Assembly: GCA_025146135.1 (NCBI GenBank)
Contig: CP102255.1
Span: forward strand, 1,426,001 to 1,490,000
Direction of reading: 5' to 3'
Source: Anaerotruncus colihominis
Lineage (GTDB): Bacteria > Bacillota > Clostridia > Oscillospirales > Ruminococcaceae
Length of the DNA stretch: 64,000 nt
Shown: piece after piece, positions 1 through 9,431 of the stretch
Numbering within the stretch: position 1 is the stretch's first letter
How the letters are laid out: every line of letters begins with the position of its first letter
Position numbers and translations under genes: made by a program
Notes under the pieces: model-generated
The model's input: the letters and a program-made list of their open reading frames with translations, nothing else
What the model was told of the DNA's origin: nothing
The model's database searches: none

Positions 1-203
1 ATGAGCGCGTCAATAAGCCCTCCGATGTACTTTCGATCGGCCAGGAGGTCGAGGTCAAGATCACCGAGCTTGATACGGAAAAGAAGCGTGTCAGCCTGTC
101 GATCCGCGCGCTGAACGAGGACAAGAAGCAGCAGGAAGAAGCGCAGGAGCCTGTCAATGAGGAATCCGGCGTCGTCTATGAGGCCGGTCCTTCTGAGGCG
201 TAA
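1..203 (+). CDS. S1 RNA-binding domain protein, C-terminal end (partial)
   Basis: The reading frame is open from base 3 to the TAA at 201-203; its start lies before the window. The visible 66 residues contain the end of an S1 domain (VLSIGQEVEVKITELD, then KKRVSLSIRAL) followed by an acidic Glu/Gln-rich tail ending GPSEA. S1 domains bind RNA. In Clostridia this kind of ending occurs on ribosomal protein S1 and on the fusion of IspH (HMBPP reductase) with S1 repeats; the two cannot be told apart from this fragment. A strong hairpin follows, so this is probably the last gene of its transcript. Confidence 0.75.
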   Translation, partial: ERVNKPSDVLSIGQEVEVKITELDTEKKRVSLSIRALNEDKKQQEEAQEPVNEESGVVYEAGPSEA

Positions 204-220
204 AACGAAACAGATTTTTT

Positions 221-244
221 GCGGCGCGGGTTTTCCCGCGCCGC
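221..244 (+). terminator. Intrinsic terminator after the S1-domain gene
   Basis: A perfect 10-bp GC stem (gcggcgcggg / cccgcgccgc) with a TTTT loop lies 18 bases after the stop. It is preceded by six T and followed by a T-rich stretch, so it could work in both directions. Confidence 0.75.
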
Positions 245-323
245 TTTGACGTTTTTGGCTGTGTATCATTTGAAACATCGTTCCTGCCCGCATCGCTTAC
301 ATCAGAAGGCTTGCAGGCGGATA

Positions 324-352
324 TTGTGTTTTATGCAAAAAAGTGGTACAAT
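324..352 (+). promoter_or_regulatory. Candidate sigma-A promoter for recJ
   Basis: TTGTGT at 324-329 and TACAAT at 347-352 are separated by 17 bases, about 75 bases upstream of the recJ start. The match is reasonable but not consensus. Confidence 0.45.
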
Positions 353-425
353 CATTTCATTCATATTGATGATATGACCTGGGCGCGCCGCCGCGCGGGG
401 GCGTATCATAAACGGGGGAATCGAT

Positions 426-2483
426 GTGCCGATCAAACGCTGGAATATCCGGCAGGCCGACGACGAAGCCGCGCGGCATGCAGCGAAGGCGCTTGGACTG
501 CCGCCGCTGGCGGTTCGGATTTTGGCTGGCAGAGGCTTTGATACACAGGAAGCAATCAGGCGGTTTTTGACAGGGGATTGCGCCCTGACCGATCCGATGG
601 CGCTGCGCGATATGGACAGGGCGGTGAAGCGCATCCGGCGGGCGATTGCAGAAGGTGAAAAAATCGCTGTTTACGGAGATTATGATTGCGACGGGATACT
701 GTCGACCGTCGTGCTTTACAGTTATCTTGAGTCGGCCGGGGCCGACGTTTGTTATTATATTCCGCATCGCGACAGGGAAGGCTACGGCCTGAACCGCGAG
801 GCTTTGCAGATCATTCGTGACGACGGTGTGCGGCTTGTGATCACGGTTGACAATGGAATTACAGCTGTCGACGAGGTTGCTTTTGCCGCCTCCATCGGCA
901 TAGACGTTGTTGTCACCGACCATCATAAACCGCGCGATATGCTGCCGCAGGCAGTAGCAGTTGTCGATCCCCATCGCCTGGACGATGAAAGCGGCTGTGA
1001 ATACCTCGCCGGAATCGGCGTGGCGTTCAAGCTTATTTGTGCGTTGGAGGGCGACGATGGTGATTTGATGCTTGAGCAGTATGGCGATCTGATCGCCGTA
1101 GCCACAGTTGCAGATATCGTACCGCTCATCGGCGAGAACAGGACCATTGTACGGCGCGGTCTGGAAAGCCTGCAAAGCACGGATAACGAGGGCTTGGCCG
1201 CGCTGATCCGCGTTTGCGGCATGGCGGACCGGCAGTTGTCGTGTGAAAATATTGCGTATGGGATTGTGCCGCGTATCAATTCAGCCGGCCGGTTTGACTG
1301 CGTCGACAATGCTGTCGAGCTTTTTTCGGGCGGCTGTGACGAGCCTGAAACACTCGCCGGCGACATCAATTCACTCAATGAGAAGCGCCGCGCAGTCGAG
1401 GATCAGATAGTGCGGCAAATAATGAACCAGCTTGATGCGCAGACAGAGGAACTTGGCCGCCGTATCATTGTGATCCATGGCGAGGGCTGGCACCACGGCG
1501 TCGTGGGAATTGTCGCTTCCCGTATGGTGGAACGGTTCGGCAAGCCCTGCATTGTTTTTTCTGTTGAAGGGGATGTGGCGCGCGGTTCCGCGCGCAGCAT
1601 CGAAGGCTTTTCGATTATTGACGCAATCGACGCCTGTTCGCGGCTTTTGATCCGTTATGGAGGCCATAATCAGGCGGCCGGACTGACGGTATCAATGGCA
1701 AATCTCAAGGCGTTTAAAAATGCAATCAACGATTGGGCGGCTTCTCACTATCCCGATATGCCGCAGCAGACAATCAACATCGACTGTGCTATTTCGCCGC
1801 GCCAGTTAACAGTTGAGGAGATCGCGCCGCTGTCTATGCTGGAGCCGTTTGGCTCAGGAAACGAACCGCCTGTCTTTACAATCCGCAGCTGTGTTTTGCA
1901 AGGAATTTATGCAATCGGCGACGGCAAGCATGTACGGCTGCGTTTCTGTGGGGACGGATGTGTATTTTATGCCGTTTACTTTGGTATGACGCAGGCCAAT
2001 TTTCCTTATACAATCGGTGAAACAGTGGATTTGGCGGTTACGGTTGATGTAAATGAATGGAATGGGGAGCAGCGCGTTTCCGTCAAGGTGCGCGATATTC
2101 ACCTTTCCGGAATAGACTATGATAAAATCCATCATTCCGAACAGGTGTACCAGCGTCTTGTGCGCAGCGAGCCGGTCGAGCCGCCGGCGCGGGCGGCCGC
2201 AGTGCCCGATCGGGAGGATATTGCGGTGGTATACCGTTATCTGCGTACAAAAGGAAATCTGCGCGCGCCGGATGAAATGATCTATGCAAAATTACAGGGC
2301 AATATTTCGTGCCTGTGTAAGGTCAAGATCGCAATCGATGTGCTCGATGAAATGCATTTGATCACCCGGGAACACAGCGGGGGCACAAAAAACGTCGCCG
2401 TTGTGGCCAATCCGCGCAAGGTGGATATCTCCCAATCCAAGATTCTGCGCGGGCTTGCAAAGCCCGCCGCGGGGCGTGAATGA
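426..2483 (+). CDS. recJ: Single-stranded-DNA-specific exonuclease RecJ
   Basis: RecJ degrades single-stranded DNA 5' to 3' in recombinational and mismatch repair. The protein has 685 residues. DHH-family metal motifs are visible: YGDYDCDG (Asp85, 87, 89), DNG at 142-144 and DHH at 165-167. The DHHA1 region carries GYGGHNQAAG-like residues (IRYGGHNQAAG) and an OB-like region follows, with a C-terminal extension as in Firmicutes RecJ. The start is GTG at 426 with gggg about 8 bases upstream; the overlapping ATG at 424 is in another frame. The next gene, the (p)ppGpp enzyme, starts 43 bases downstream. The recJ-rel-dtd order is common in Firmicutes. Confidence 0.95.
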   Translation: MPIKRWNIRQADDEAARHAAKALGLPPLAVRILAGRGFDTQEAIRRFLTGDCALTDPMALRDMDRAVKRIRRAIAEGEKIAVYGDYDCDGILSTVVLYSYLESAGADVCYYIPHRDREGYGLNREALQIIRDDGVRLVITVDNGITAVDEVAFAASIGIDVVVTDHHKPRDMLPQAVAVVDPHRLDDESGCEYLAGIGVAFKLICALEGDDGDLMLEQYGDLIAVATVADIVPLIGENRTIVRRGLESLQSTDNEGLAALIRVCGMADRQLSCENIAYGIVPRINSAGRFDCVDNAVELFSGGCDEPETLAGDINSLNEKRRAVEDQIVRQIMNQLDAQTEELGRRIIVIHGEGWHHGVVGIVASRMVERFGKPCIVFSVEGDVARGSARSIEGFSIIDAIDACSRLLIRYGGHNQAAGLTVSMANLKAFKNAINDWAASHYPDMPQQTINIDCAISPRQLTVEEIAPLSMLEPFGSGNEPPVFTIRSCVLQGIYAIGDGKHVRLRFCGDGCVFYAVYFGMTQANFPYTIGETVDLAVTVDVNEWNGEQRVSVKVRDIHLSGIDYDKIHHSEQVYQRLVRSEPVEPPARAAAVPDREDIAVVYRYLRTKGNLRAPDEMIYAKLQGNISCLCKVKIAIDVLDEMHLITREHSGGTKNVAVVANPRKVDISQSKILRGLAKPAAGRE

Positions 2484-2526
2484 CGCCCCTTCTGCGGGCT
2501 TCGGCCCGCAATGGAGGCCTTGTCAG

Positions 2527-4713
2527 ATGAATTACTATGTTATAGACGATTTGCAGCGGGCGATCGACCGGAGCGGTCGCGTGTATGACCGCGAAAAGAT
2601 CATGGCAGCCTATCAGCTTGCCAATGACGCTCATAATGGGCAGTGCCGCGTTTCCGGCGAGCCGTATATTTCGCATCCGATTGCGGTTGCGATTATCCTT
2701 GTCGACCTGGGTATGGACAGCGAATGTATCCAGGCCGCGCTGCTGCATGACGTTGTGGAAGATACGGATATCACAAGCGAGGCGGTTGAAAAGCAGTTTG
2801 GTACCGATGTGGCGCTGCTGGTCAACGGTGTGACAAAACTCGGAAAGATCAGCTTTACATCGCGCGAGGAGCAGCAGGCGGAAAATGTGCGGAAAATGCT
2901 TTTGGCGATGGCGCAGGATGTACGCGTCATCATCATCAAGCTGGCGGACCGCCTGCACAATATGCGCACGATCGAGGTGATGCCCGAACAGAAGCGGCGC
3001 GATAAGGCGCTTGAAACCATGGAGGTTTATGCGCCGCTGGCACACCGGCTTGGTATCCGGGCAGTCAAGGAGGAATTGGAGGACATCTCCCTGCGCTATC
3101 TTGATCCTGTGGCCTACCATGAGATTGAATCAATGCTGGAGCTTAAACGCGCCGACCGCCAAAGCTTTTTGGAGAAGATCAAGGATAAAATTCGCGAGCG
3201 GCTGGCGGCAGAATACAACGATATTTATGTCGATGGACGTGTTAAGAGCGTTTATGGCATCTATCGCAAAATGTATATTCAGGGAAAAGCGTTTGAAGAA
3301 ATTTTCGATATTTATGCAGTGCGCATTATCGTCGATTCTGTCAATGAATGCTACAATATCCTGGGCATCATCCACGACCTGTTCCGGCCGCTGCCAAACC
3401 GGTTTAAGGATTATATTTCCACACCCAAGCCGAATATGTATCAATCTCTGCATACGACGGTCATCGATAAGGAGGCGATACCGTTCGAGGTACAGATTCG
3501 TACCTGGGATATGCACCACACCGCTGAATACGGCATCGCGGCGCACTGGAAGTATAAAGCCGGCGTCACCGGACGCGACAAGCTGGAGGAGCGGCTTGCG
3601 TGGATTCGCCAGTTGATTGAAAACCAGAAGGAAGCTGACGACGTAGAGGATATTGTGCGGTCGATTAAAAGCGATCTTTCGCCCGAGGAGGTATTTGTGT
3701 TCACTCCGAAGGGCGATGTCATCAGCCTGCCTGTCGGCTCGACGGTGATCGACTTTGCATACGCTATTCATACCGAGGTCGGCAACCGGATGGTCGGCGC
3801 GAAAATCGACGGGCGCATTGTCGCGCTCGATACGCCGGTGCGTACCGGTCAGATCATCGAGGTTGTCACGACGAACGCGAAGGATCATGCGCCAAGCCGC
3901 GACTGGCTTAAAATCGTCAAAACGACAGAGGCGCGCAACAAGATCCGCAACTGGTATAAAAAGGAACGCCGCGAGGAAAACATCGAGCAGGGCCGCAGCG
4001 AGCTTGAAAAGGAATTCCGCCGCAATATGATCACGCTGCCCGACGGAAAGCTGCCGGAGTTTTTGTCGGCGATCGCCAAGCGGCAGCACTTCGAGCTTGC
4101 TGACGATTTTCTGGCCGCCATTGGATATGGCGGCGTGCTGCTTTCAAAAATCATGCCGCGCATCAAGGAAACGTTTATCCGCATGTACCGCACAGACCCG
4201 CACGCGGCGCCCAGCCCGGCGCCTGTTAAGCAGCATCGTGTCAGAGGCGCGTCGGGCGGCGTCATCGTGGAAGGGCTTGACAGTTGCCTGGTCAAATTTG
4301 CGCGCTGCTGCAACCCGCTTCCAGGCGACGAGATCATCGGGTTTGTCACGCGCGGATTCGGGGTTTCAATCCACAAAAAAGATTGCCCCAACGTGATCAA
4401 TTCAATCAATGACCCAAACAACGCCGAACGTTGGGTGCGCGCCGAATGGGCGCTCGACCAGGCCAAGCGCGAGCACTTCAAGAGCACAATCGAAATTGTC
4501 ACGGACGACCGCTTGGGCGCTTTGGCCGATATCTCCGTCGCTCTTTCTTCGATGCGCATTTCAATCAGCACGCTGATGGCGCGCGAAGTAAAAACAGGCG
4601 AGAACGTCGTCACGGTAACATTTACCGTCAGCGACATCGATCAGCTCAATTTTATTATCAACAATCTCAAGAAGATTCCCGGTGTGGAGCGCGTCACACG
4701 GTCTGCGCAGTGA
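2527..4713 (+). CDS. relA: Bifunctional (p)ppGpp synthetase/hydrolase (RelA/SpoT family)
   Basis: This 728-residue long RSH enzyme makes and breaks the stringent-response alarmone (p)ppGpp on or near ribosomes. Domains in order: HD hydrolase (AALLHDVVEDTD, His74-Asp75, residues about 40-200), synthetase (about 220-350, with YQSLHTTV and an EVQIRT motif), TGS (starting VFVFTPKGD, about 388-450), a Cys-Cys motif (RCCNPLPGDEI) and a C-terminal ACT domain from about 651. Both catalytic halves look intact, so a bifunctional enzyme is expected. The start is ATG 2527 with ggagg at 2513-2517; the frame stays open upstream into recJ but without a comparable ribosome binding site. Confidence 0.95.
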   Translation: MNYYVIDDLQRAIDRSGRVYDREKIMAAYQLANDAHNGQCRVSGEPYISHPIAVAIILVDLGMDSECIQAALLHDVVEDTDITSEAVEKQFGTDVALLVNGVTKLGKISFTSREEQQAENVRKMLLAMAQDVRVIIIKLADRLHNMRTIEVMPEQKRRDKALETMEVYAPLAHRLGIRAVKEELEDISLRYLDPVAYHEIESMLELKRADRQSFLEKIKDKIRERLAAEYNDIYVDGRVKSVYGIYRKMYIQGKAFEEIFDIYAVRIIVDSVNECYNILGIIHDLFRPLPNRFKDYISTPKPNMYQSLHTTVIDKEAIPFEVQIRTWDMHHTAEYGIAAHWKYKAGVTGRDKLEERLAWIRQLIENQKEADDVEDIVRSIKSDLSPEEVFVFTPKGDVISLPVGSTVIDFAYAIHTEVGNRMVGAKIDGRIVALDTPVRTGQIIEVVTTNAKDHAPSRDWLKIVKTTEARNKIRNWYKKERREENIEQGRSELEKEFRRNMITLPDGKLPEFLSAIAKRQHFELADDFLAAIGYGGVLLSKIMPRIKETFIRMYRTDPHAAPSPAPVKQHRVRGASGGVIVEGLDSCLVKFARCCNPLPGDEIIGFVTRGFGVSIHKKDCPNVINSINDPNNAERWVRAEWALDQAKREHFKSTIEIVTDDRLGALADISVALSSMRISISTLMAREVKTGENVVTVTFTVSDIDQLNFIINNLKKIPGVERVTRSAQ

Positions 4714-4745
4714 GACACCGGAATAAACTGGAAGGAGGGCTTTGA

Positions 4746-5216
4746 TTGAAGGCAGTTTTGCAGCGTGTCTCGTCTGCATCCGTCAGAATCGGCGATGAGG
4801 TCGTCGGGAAAATCGGTCAGGGGCTTGCTGTGTTGCTCGGTGTTGTCGACGGCGACGGCGTGGAGGAAGCCGATTTTCTGGCGGAAAAGGCGGCTAACCT
4901 GCGTATTTTTGGAGACGAGCAGGGGAAGATGAACCGATCTCTGCTTGATATCGGCGGCGGGATGCTCGTTGTCTCAAATTTCACACTGTGCGCCGATACG
5001 CGCCACGGCCGCCGTCCGTCGTTCACCGGGGCTGCCGGGCCGAAAACGGCCGATTCGCTCTATCTGCGGTTCGTGGCGGCGGTCAAAGACACGGGTGTTA
5101 CGTCTGTGCAGACCGGTCGTTTTGGTGCGGATATGCTCGTTTCCATTGAAAACGACGGGCCGGTGACGGTCATCCTCGACACCGATGAAATCATGAAGCG
5201 GCCAGGGAAGGTTTGA
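4746..5216 (+). CDS. dtd: D-aminoacyl-tRNA deacylase
   Basis: Dtd removes D-amino acids (and Gly from tRNA-Ala) mischarged onto tRNA. The 156-residue protein carries the family signatures NFTLCAD (78-84), RRPSF (89-93) and the cis-proline loop NDGPVT (136-141). The start is TTG at 4746, fixed by aaggagg at 4732-4738 and by homology beginning MKAVLQRVSSASV. It follows relA by 32 bases and shares its transcript. Confidence 0.95.
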   Translation: MKAVLQRVSSASVRIGDEVVGKIGQGLAVLLGVVDGDGVEEADFLAEKAANLRIFGDEQGKMNRSLLDIGGGMLVVSNFTLCADTRHGRRPSFTGAAGPKTADSLYLRFVAAVKDTGVTSVQTGRFGADMLVSIENDGPVTVILDTDEIMKRPGKV

Positions 5217-5276
5217 AAGGAAAACAGCCGAATCGTTCCGTTCAAACAGGACCCAAATCGTGAAGGAGAAGCAATC

Positions 5277-5921
5277 ATGAAAATATACACCATGCCTGTC
5301 GGAACGATGGGCACAAACTGTTATATCGCGGCGGACGGCGATGTCTGCGCTGTGATCGATCCAGGTTTTCAGGCTGAAAAGCTGATTTCGTTTCTGCGCG
5401 GGCAGAAGCTTCGGCCGGAATATATTCTGCTGACACACGGCCACTACGATCATATCGGCGCGGTGCGCGCGCTGCGCGACACATTCGGCTGCAAGCTGGC
5501 GATCGGACGCGGCGACGAGGAGATGCTGGCCGACCGCAAAAAAAGTTTGGCGATCATGCGCGGCATGACTGATGAGGACTACATCCTGACGCCCGACGAG
5601 CGTCTCGATGAGGGCGACAGGGTCACAGTCGGCGGCATGACATTTGAGGTGATCGACACGCCGGGACATACGGCCGGCGGCGTGACTTACCGGTGCGGCG
5701 ACGTTCTCTTTACAGGCGACACGTTGTTTGCGGGAGATATCGGCCGCATCGACTTGTATGGCGGCGATTACGAGGAAATGATGGCGTCGCTGCAAAAGCT
5801 TTCGAAGCTGGAAGGCGATTACCGCGTGCTGCCCGGTCATGGGCCTGAAACGACGCTTGCGCGCGAGCGCAGAAGCAACCCATACATCAACAGGAAACCG
5901 GGCTATGACGCTTTTTATTGA
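5277..5921 (+). CDS. MBL-fold metallohydrolase (glyoxalase II-like)
   Basis: A 214-residue metallo-beta-lactamase fold hydrolase with the metal motif HGHYDH (His54, His56, Asp58, His59), then PGHTAGG and GDTLFAGDIGR, and a C-terminal LPGHGPETT. These features fit the short YcbL/GloB-like hydroxyacylglutathione hydrolase group of Firmicutes, whose substrates are mostly unknown. ATG 5277 has ggagaag upstream. Its 3' end overlaps the hemZ start by 17 bases, indicating translational coupling. Confidence 0.85.
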   Translation: MKIYTMPVGTMGTNCYIAADGDVCAVIDPGFQAEKLISFLRGQKLRPEYILLTHGHYDHIGAVRALRDTFGCKLAIGRGDEEMLADRKKSLAIMRGMTDEDYILTPDERLDEGDRVTVGGMTFEVIDTPGHTAGGVTYRCGDVLFTGDTLFAGDIGRIDLYGGDYEEMMASLQKLSKLEGDYRVLPGHGPETTLARERRSNPYINRKPGYDAFY

Positions 5922-7359
5922 GGGGCACGCGTTCGGTTACGAGTTGTCGCGCGTCGCGCAGATGTTTTTTCCCGGGGAGAAGGTCGTCTTTCAGGAGGGA
6001 GCGCCCTGCGGCGCGCCGGCCCTCGGCGCGCGCCTGTGCGGCGGCGTGCTGACGGTTTCTTATCGGGAGGCGTCGGGGCGGCTGCACAGCGCGCCGGAAG
6101 AAACGGCGGCGCCGGGCTGCACGCCAGGGGAAATGGAACACATGTTTGGCGTGATGCTGTACCGCCTGCTGTCGCGGGCGACGGGGGTCTGTCCGCCGTG
6201 GGGCGTACTGACGGGCGTGCGTCCCGTGCGGCTGTTCATGACAGAGCTTATGCGCGGCGCGGACGACGGCGCACTTCGCAGGCGGTTTATGGACGGCAGT
6301 CTTGTGAGCGGGGAAAAATTTGACCTCGCGCTGCAAACAGCGCGTATTGAACAGCCGCTGCTCTCCCGTTCAACGCCTGACAGCTTTTCGCTGTATGTTT
6401 CCGTGCCGTTCTGTCCGACACGCTGCGCGTACTGTTCGTTTGTTTCGCAGTCGGTCGAACGCGACGCGGCGTTGATTCCCGCGTATGTGGACAGGCTCTG
6501 CGAGGAACTGGAATACACAGGCTGTCTGGCAAAGGAGTTGGGGCTGCGTCTGCGCACGGTTTATTTCGGAGGCGGGACGCCGACAACGTTGTCAGCCGAA
6601 GATTTGACTCGCGTGATGGGAACGGTTGCAGACAGGTTCGACCTGTCCGGGCTGTGGGAATACACGGTGGAGGCGGGACGGCCCGATACGGTCACGCCTC
6701 AAAAGCTGCGCGCTATCTATGCCGGCGGAGCGCGGCGTGTGAGCATCAACCCGCAGACGCTTTCGGATACAGTGCTTTGCGCCATCGGCCGCCGCCACAC
6801 GTCGGCACAGTTTTTTGAAGCGTTTGCAATGGCGCGCGCGGCTGGCTTTGACTGTATCAACACCGACCTGATCGCCGGACTTCCCGCCGATACTCCGGAG
6901 GGCTTTGCCGCAAGCGTGGACGGTGTGCTTGCGCTCCATCCGGAAAACGTCACCGTCCATACGCTGACGGTCAAACGCGCGTCGCGGCTGACCTTTGACG
7001 AAGCGCGCAGCGAGCTGGAGCTTGTCGGCGGCATGGTTGGTTATGCCCGAAACGCATGTGAAGCGGCCGGCCTGCATCCATATTACCTCTATCGCCAAAC
7101 GGGCACGCTGGCCAGTCTTGAGAACGTCGGCTATGCCGCTGTGGGAACAGAGGGCCTTTACAATACATACATTATGGACGAAACACATACGATTCTTGCT
7201 GTTGGCGCGGGCGCTTCGACAAAGCTGCGCCACCCGAAAACGGGCAGGATCGAGCGGGTGTACAATTATAAGCACCCGACAGAGTATATTGGGCGCTTTG
7301 ACGAGGCGCTGCGCCGCAAGCAGCGCGTACGCCTGTTTTATCAGGACAGCGGCTTGTAA
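5905..7359 (+). CDS. hemZ: Coproporphyrinogen dehydrogenase HemZ (radical SAM)
   Basis: HemZ-type proteins are radical SAM enzymes related to the oxygen-independent coproporphyrinogen III oxidase HemN; their exact role in haem synthesis is not settled. The protein has 484 residues, close to the usual length. The radical SAM cluster motif CPTRCAYC (Cys170, 174, 177) lies after an N-terminal extension specific to HemZ, followed by YFGGGTPTTL and GLPADT. ATG 5905 was chosen because it begins MTLFIEGHAFGYE as in the family; the longer in-frame ATG at 5839 lies deep inside the hydrolase gene. Genes dtd, hydrolase and hemZ form one run. Confidence 0.9.
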   Translation: MTLFIEGHAFGYELSRVAQMFFPGEKVVFQEGAPCGAPALGARLCGGVLTVSYREASGRLHSAPEETAAPGCTPGEMEHMFGVMLYRLLSRATGVCPPWGVLTGVRPVRLFMTELMRGADDGALRRRFMDGSLVSGEKFDLALQTARIEQPLLSRSTPDSFSLYVSVPFCPTRCAYCSFVSQSVERDAALIPAYVDRLCEELEYTGCLAKELGLRLRTVYFGGGTPTTLSAEDLTRVMGTVADRFDLSGLWEYTVEAGRPDTVTPQKLRAIYAGGARRVSINPQTLSDTVLCAIGRRHTSAQFFEAFAMARAAGFDCINTDLIAGLPADTPEGFAASVDGVLALHPENVTVHTLTVKRASRLTFDEARSELELVGGMVGYARNACEAAGLHPYYLYRQTGTLASLENVGYAAVGTEGLYNTYIMDETHTILAVGAGASTKLRHPKTGRIERVYNYKHPTEYIGRFDEALRRKQRVRLFYQDSGL

Positions 7360-7382
7360 ATATCGGACGGATGGTGTATAAT
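7354..7382 (+). promoter_or_regulatory. Candidate promoter for the zinc-ribbon protein gene
   Basis: TTGTAA (7354-7359) and a consensus TATAAT (7377-7382) are spaced by 17 bases, 34 bases before the ATG at 7416. Confidence 0.6.
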
Positions 7383-7415
7383 GCATACTAATTCAAAGGA
7401 TAGGAGGCTTTCAGC

Positions 7416-7892
7416 ATGGGAAAATTTGACGAACTGATTATAAAGGCAAAAGATTTGGCAGGTGTCGCTGGCAGCAAAGCGCAGGAGGTTGCGGAGCAGG
7501 CAAAACTGCGCATGCAGATTACGCAGATGAAAAGCCAGATCGACGCAAATTATCTCAAGCTTGGCGAAATAATCTATGAGCTGAACAAATCCGGCACGCA
7601 GAATGAGGAACTCGTCGGGATGTGCGTTGCCGAGATTGAGACACAGCTCGCAGAGCTTGCAGAGCTGAAGGACAAGCTGGACGAGATGCGCAAGGTTTTG
7701 CGCTGCCCGGACTGTATGTCAGAGAATCCGCGCGATGCGCTCTACTGCTCGCACTGCGGCGCGTCGCTTAAGGGGCAGTCGCCCACTGCGCCTGAGGACA
7801 GCGGCGAAGTCAATGAGGAAGCTGCGCCGGAGGAGACGGCGGCCGGCGCCCAAGCGCCAACAGCGGCGGCCATTGACGAGCCAAAGGAGTAA
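7416..7892 (+). CDS. Coiled-coil zinc-ribbon protein
   Basis: A 158-residue soluble protein with three parts: an amphipathic Ala/Lys/Glu-rich helical region that looks like coiled coil (about 1-95), a zinc ribbon with Cys97, Cys100, Cys111 and Cys114 (CPDC and CSHC), and a low-complexity Ala/Glu/Pro tail. It begins MGKFDELIIKAKDLAG. Similar small proteins are common in Clostridia and have no established function. The ribosome binding site taggagg lies 8-10 bases before ATG 7416. It is monocistronic, between its own promoter and a strong terminator. Confidence 0.8.
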   Translation: MGKFDELIIKAKDLAGVAGSKAQEVAEQAKLRMQITQMKSQIDANYLKLGEIIYELNKSGTQNEELVGMCVAEIETQLAELAELKDKLDEMRKVLRCPDCMSENPRDALYCSHCGASLKGQSPTAPEDSGEVNEEAAPEETAAGAQAPTAAAIDEPKE

Positions 7893-7903
7893 ACGGATCG
7901 ATG

Positions 7904-7931
7904 AAAGGCCCGGATGGTCATCCGGGCCTTT
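7904..7931 (+). terminator. Intrinsic terminator
   Basis: An 11-bp stem (aaaggcccgga / tccgggccttt) with a six-base loop lies directly after the zinc-ribbon gene. Confidence 0.85.
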
Positions 7932-7996
7932 ATCTCAGCAAAGTGAATGTTTGAGATGTACAGATATATAGACAGCTTTTGTTAAAGGATGGGAGT

Positions 7997-9373
7997 ATGG
8001 AAGCAAGAAAAGAAAACAAAATGGGGATACAGCCTGTTGGAAAGCTTTTGGTATCCATGTCGCTGCCGGTGATGGTATCGATGCTGATTCAGGCGCTATA
8101 CAACATTGTAGACAGCGTGTTTGTCTCCAGAATCAGCGAAAACGCTCTGACAGCCGTGTCTTTAGCATTTCCGATTCAAAATCTGATCATTGCTGTAGCG
8201 GTCGGCACAGGCGTTGGCATCAATTCGTTATTGTCACGGCGGCTGGGCGAACGCAATTTTGAGGACGCCAACGCAGCCGCTGAAAACGGCATTATGCTCG
8301 CAGTGTTGAGCTGGATTGTTTTTGCGATTGTCGGCGGTTTGTTTTCCGACGACTTTTTCCGCATGTTTACCTCTAACCCGGAGATCGTCGAAATGGGCAC
8401 GCAGTATCTAAGCGTCTGCTGCGTATTCTCGTTCGGCTGTTTTTTGCAGCTTGCAACGGAGCGTATTATGCAGGCTACGGGTGTGACGATCTTTAATATG
8501 ATCACACAGGGCATCGGTGCGATTACGAATATAATCCTCGATCCAATTTTGATTTTCGGCTTGCTCGGTATGCCTAAAATGGGTGTAAAGGGCGCCGCCG
8601 TCGCTACGGTTGCGGGTCAGATTCTCGCAATGGCGCTCGGGCTGCTGTTTAATCATCTGTTTAACCATGAAGTACATATGAATTTCTTGAAGTTCCGTCC
8701 AAATTGGCGCATCGTTCGTGAGATTTACAAGGTCGGCGTCCCGTCGATCGTCATGCAGTCGATCGCAACGCTTATGACCGGCGGTATGAATAAGATTCTG
8801 ATCGTATTTTCAGAGACGGCCGTTTCGGTATTCGGCATCTACTTTAAGCTGCAAAGCTTCGTATTCATGCCGGTATTCGGTCTGACGAACGGATTGATTC
8901 CGATTGTGGCGTATAATTTTGGCGCGGGCAAAAAGGAGCGCATTATAAAAGCGATCCGCCTGGCATGCATCTATGCGCTCGCAATCATGCTGGCCGGAAT
9001 GATTGCGTTTATTGCTTTCCCGGCGCAGATGATCGGCATGTTCGCTTCCTCGGAGGAGTCATTGGGCGCGATGGTGGCAATCGGTGTTCCCGCTCTCAGG
9101 CTGATCAGCTTAAGCTTTCTTGGCGCGGCAGTTGGAATTGTGTTGTCATCTGTCTTTCAGGCGGTTGGAAACGGGATGTACAGCTTGATTATGTCCCTGA
9201 CACGTCAATTGGCCATACTGCTGCCGGTCGCCTGGGTGATGGCGCGCTTTGTGAGCCTGGACGCGGTTTGGCTGGCGTTCCCGATTGCGGAGATGGTTTC
9301 GCTTTGTCTGGCGCTTGTGATGTACCGGAGAATCTATCACAGGCAGATCAGCACGCTCAAGACGACGCCTTGA
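7997..9373 (+). CDS. MATE-family multidrug/cation antiporter
   Basis: A 458-residue integral membrane protein with about 12 predicted hydrophobic segments and typical MATE sequence (GKLLVSMSLPVMVSMLIQALYNIVDSVFVS at the N-terminus in shorter form; VGTGVGINSLLSRRLGE). MATE proteins export drugs or organic cations using a Na+ or H+ gradient. ATG 7997 was chosen with aaaggat and ggga upstream; the TTG at 7979 would add six residues without a ribosome binding site. The actual substrate cannot be read from the sequence. Confidence 0.9.
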   Translation: MEARKENKMGIQPVGKLLVSMSLPVMVSMLIQALYNIVDSVFVSRISENALTAVSLAFPIQNLIIAVAVGTGVGINSLLSRRLGERNFEDANAAAENGIMLAVLSWIVFAIVGGLFSDDFFRMFTSNPEIVEMGTQYLSVCCVFSFGCFLQLATERIMQATGVTIFNMITQGIGAITNIILDPILIFGLLGMPKMGVKGAAVATVAGQILAMALGLLFNHLFNHEVHMNFLKFRPNWRIVREIYKVGVPSIVMQSIATLMTGGMNKILIVFSETAVSVFGIYFKLQSFVFMPVFGLTNGLIPIVAYNFGAGKKERIIKAIRLACIYALAIMLAGMIAFIAFPAQMIGMFASSEESLGAMVAIGVPALRLISLSFLGAAVGIVLSSVFQAVGNGMYSLIMSLTRQLAILLPVAWVMARFVSLDAVWLAFPIAEMVSLCLALVMYRRIYHRQISTLKTTP

Positions 9374-9385
9374 AGGAGGATGGCT

Positions 9386-9428
9386 AAAAGCCCCTCACGC
9401 CGCTTTAAATGCGGCGTGAGGGGCTTTT
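9386..9428. terminator. Bidirectional terminator between MATE gene and mtnN
   Basis: An 18-bp perfect stem, 9386-9403 with 9411-9428, carries AAAA and TTTT at its ends and sits exactly between two convergent genes. Confidence 0.9.
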
Positions 9429-9431
9429 GTC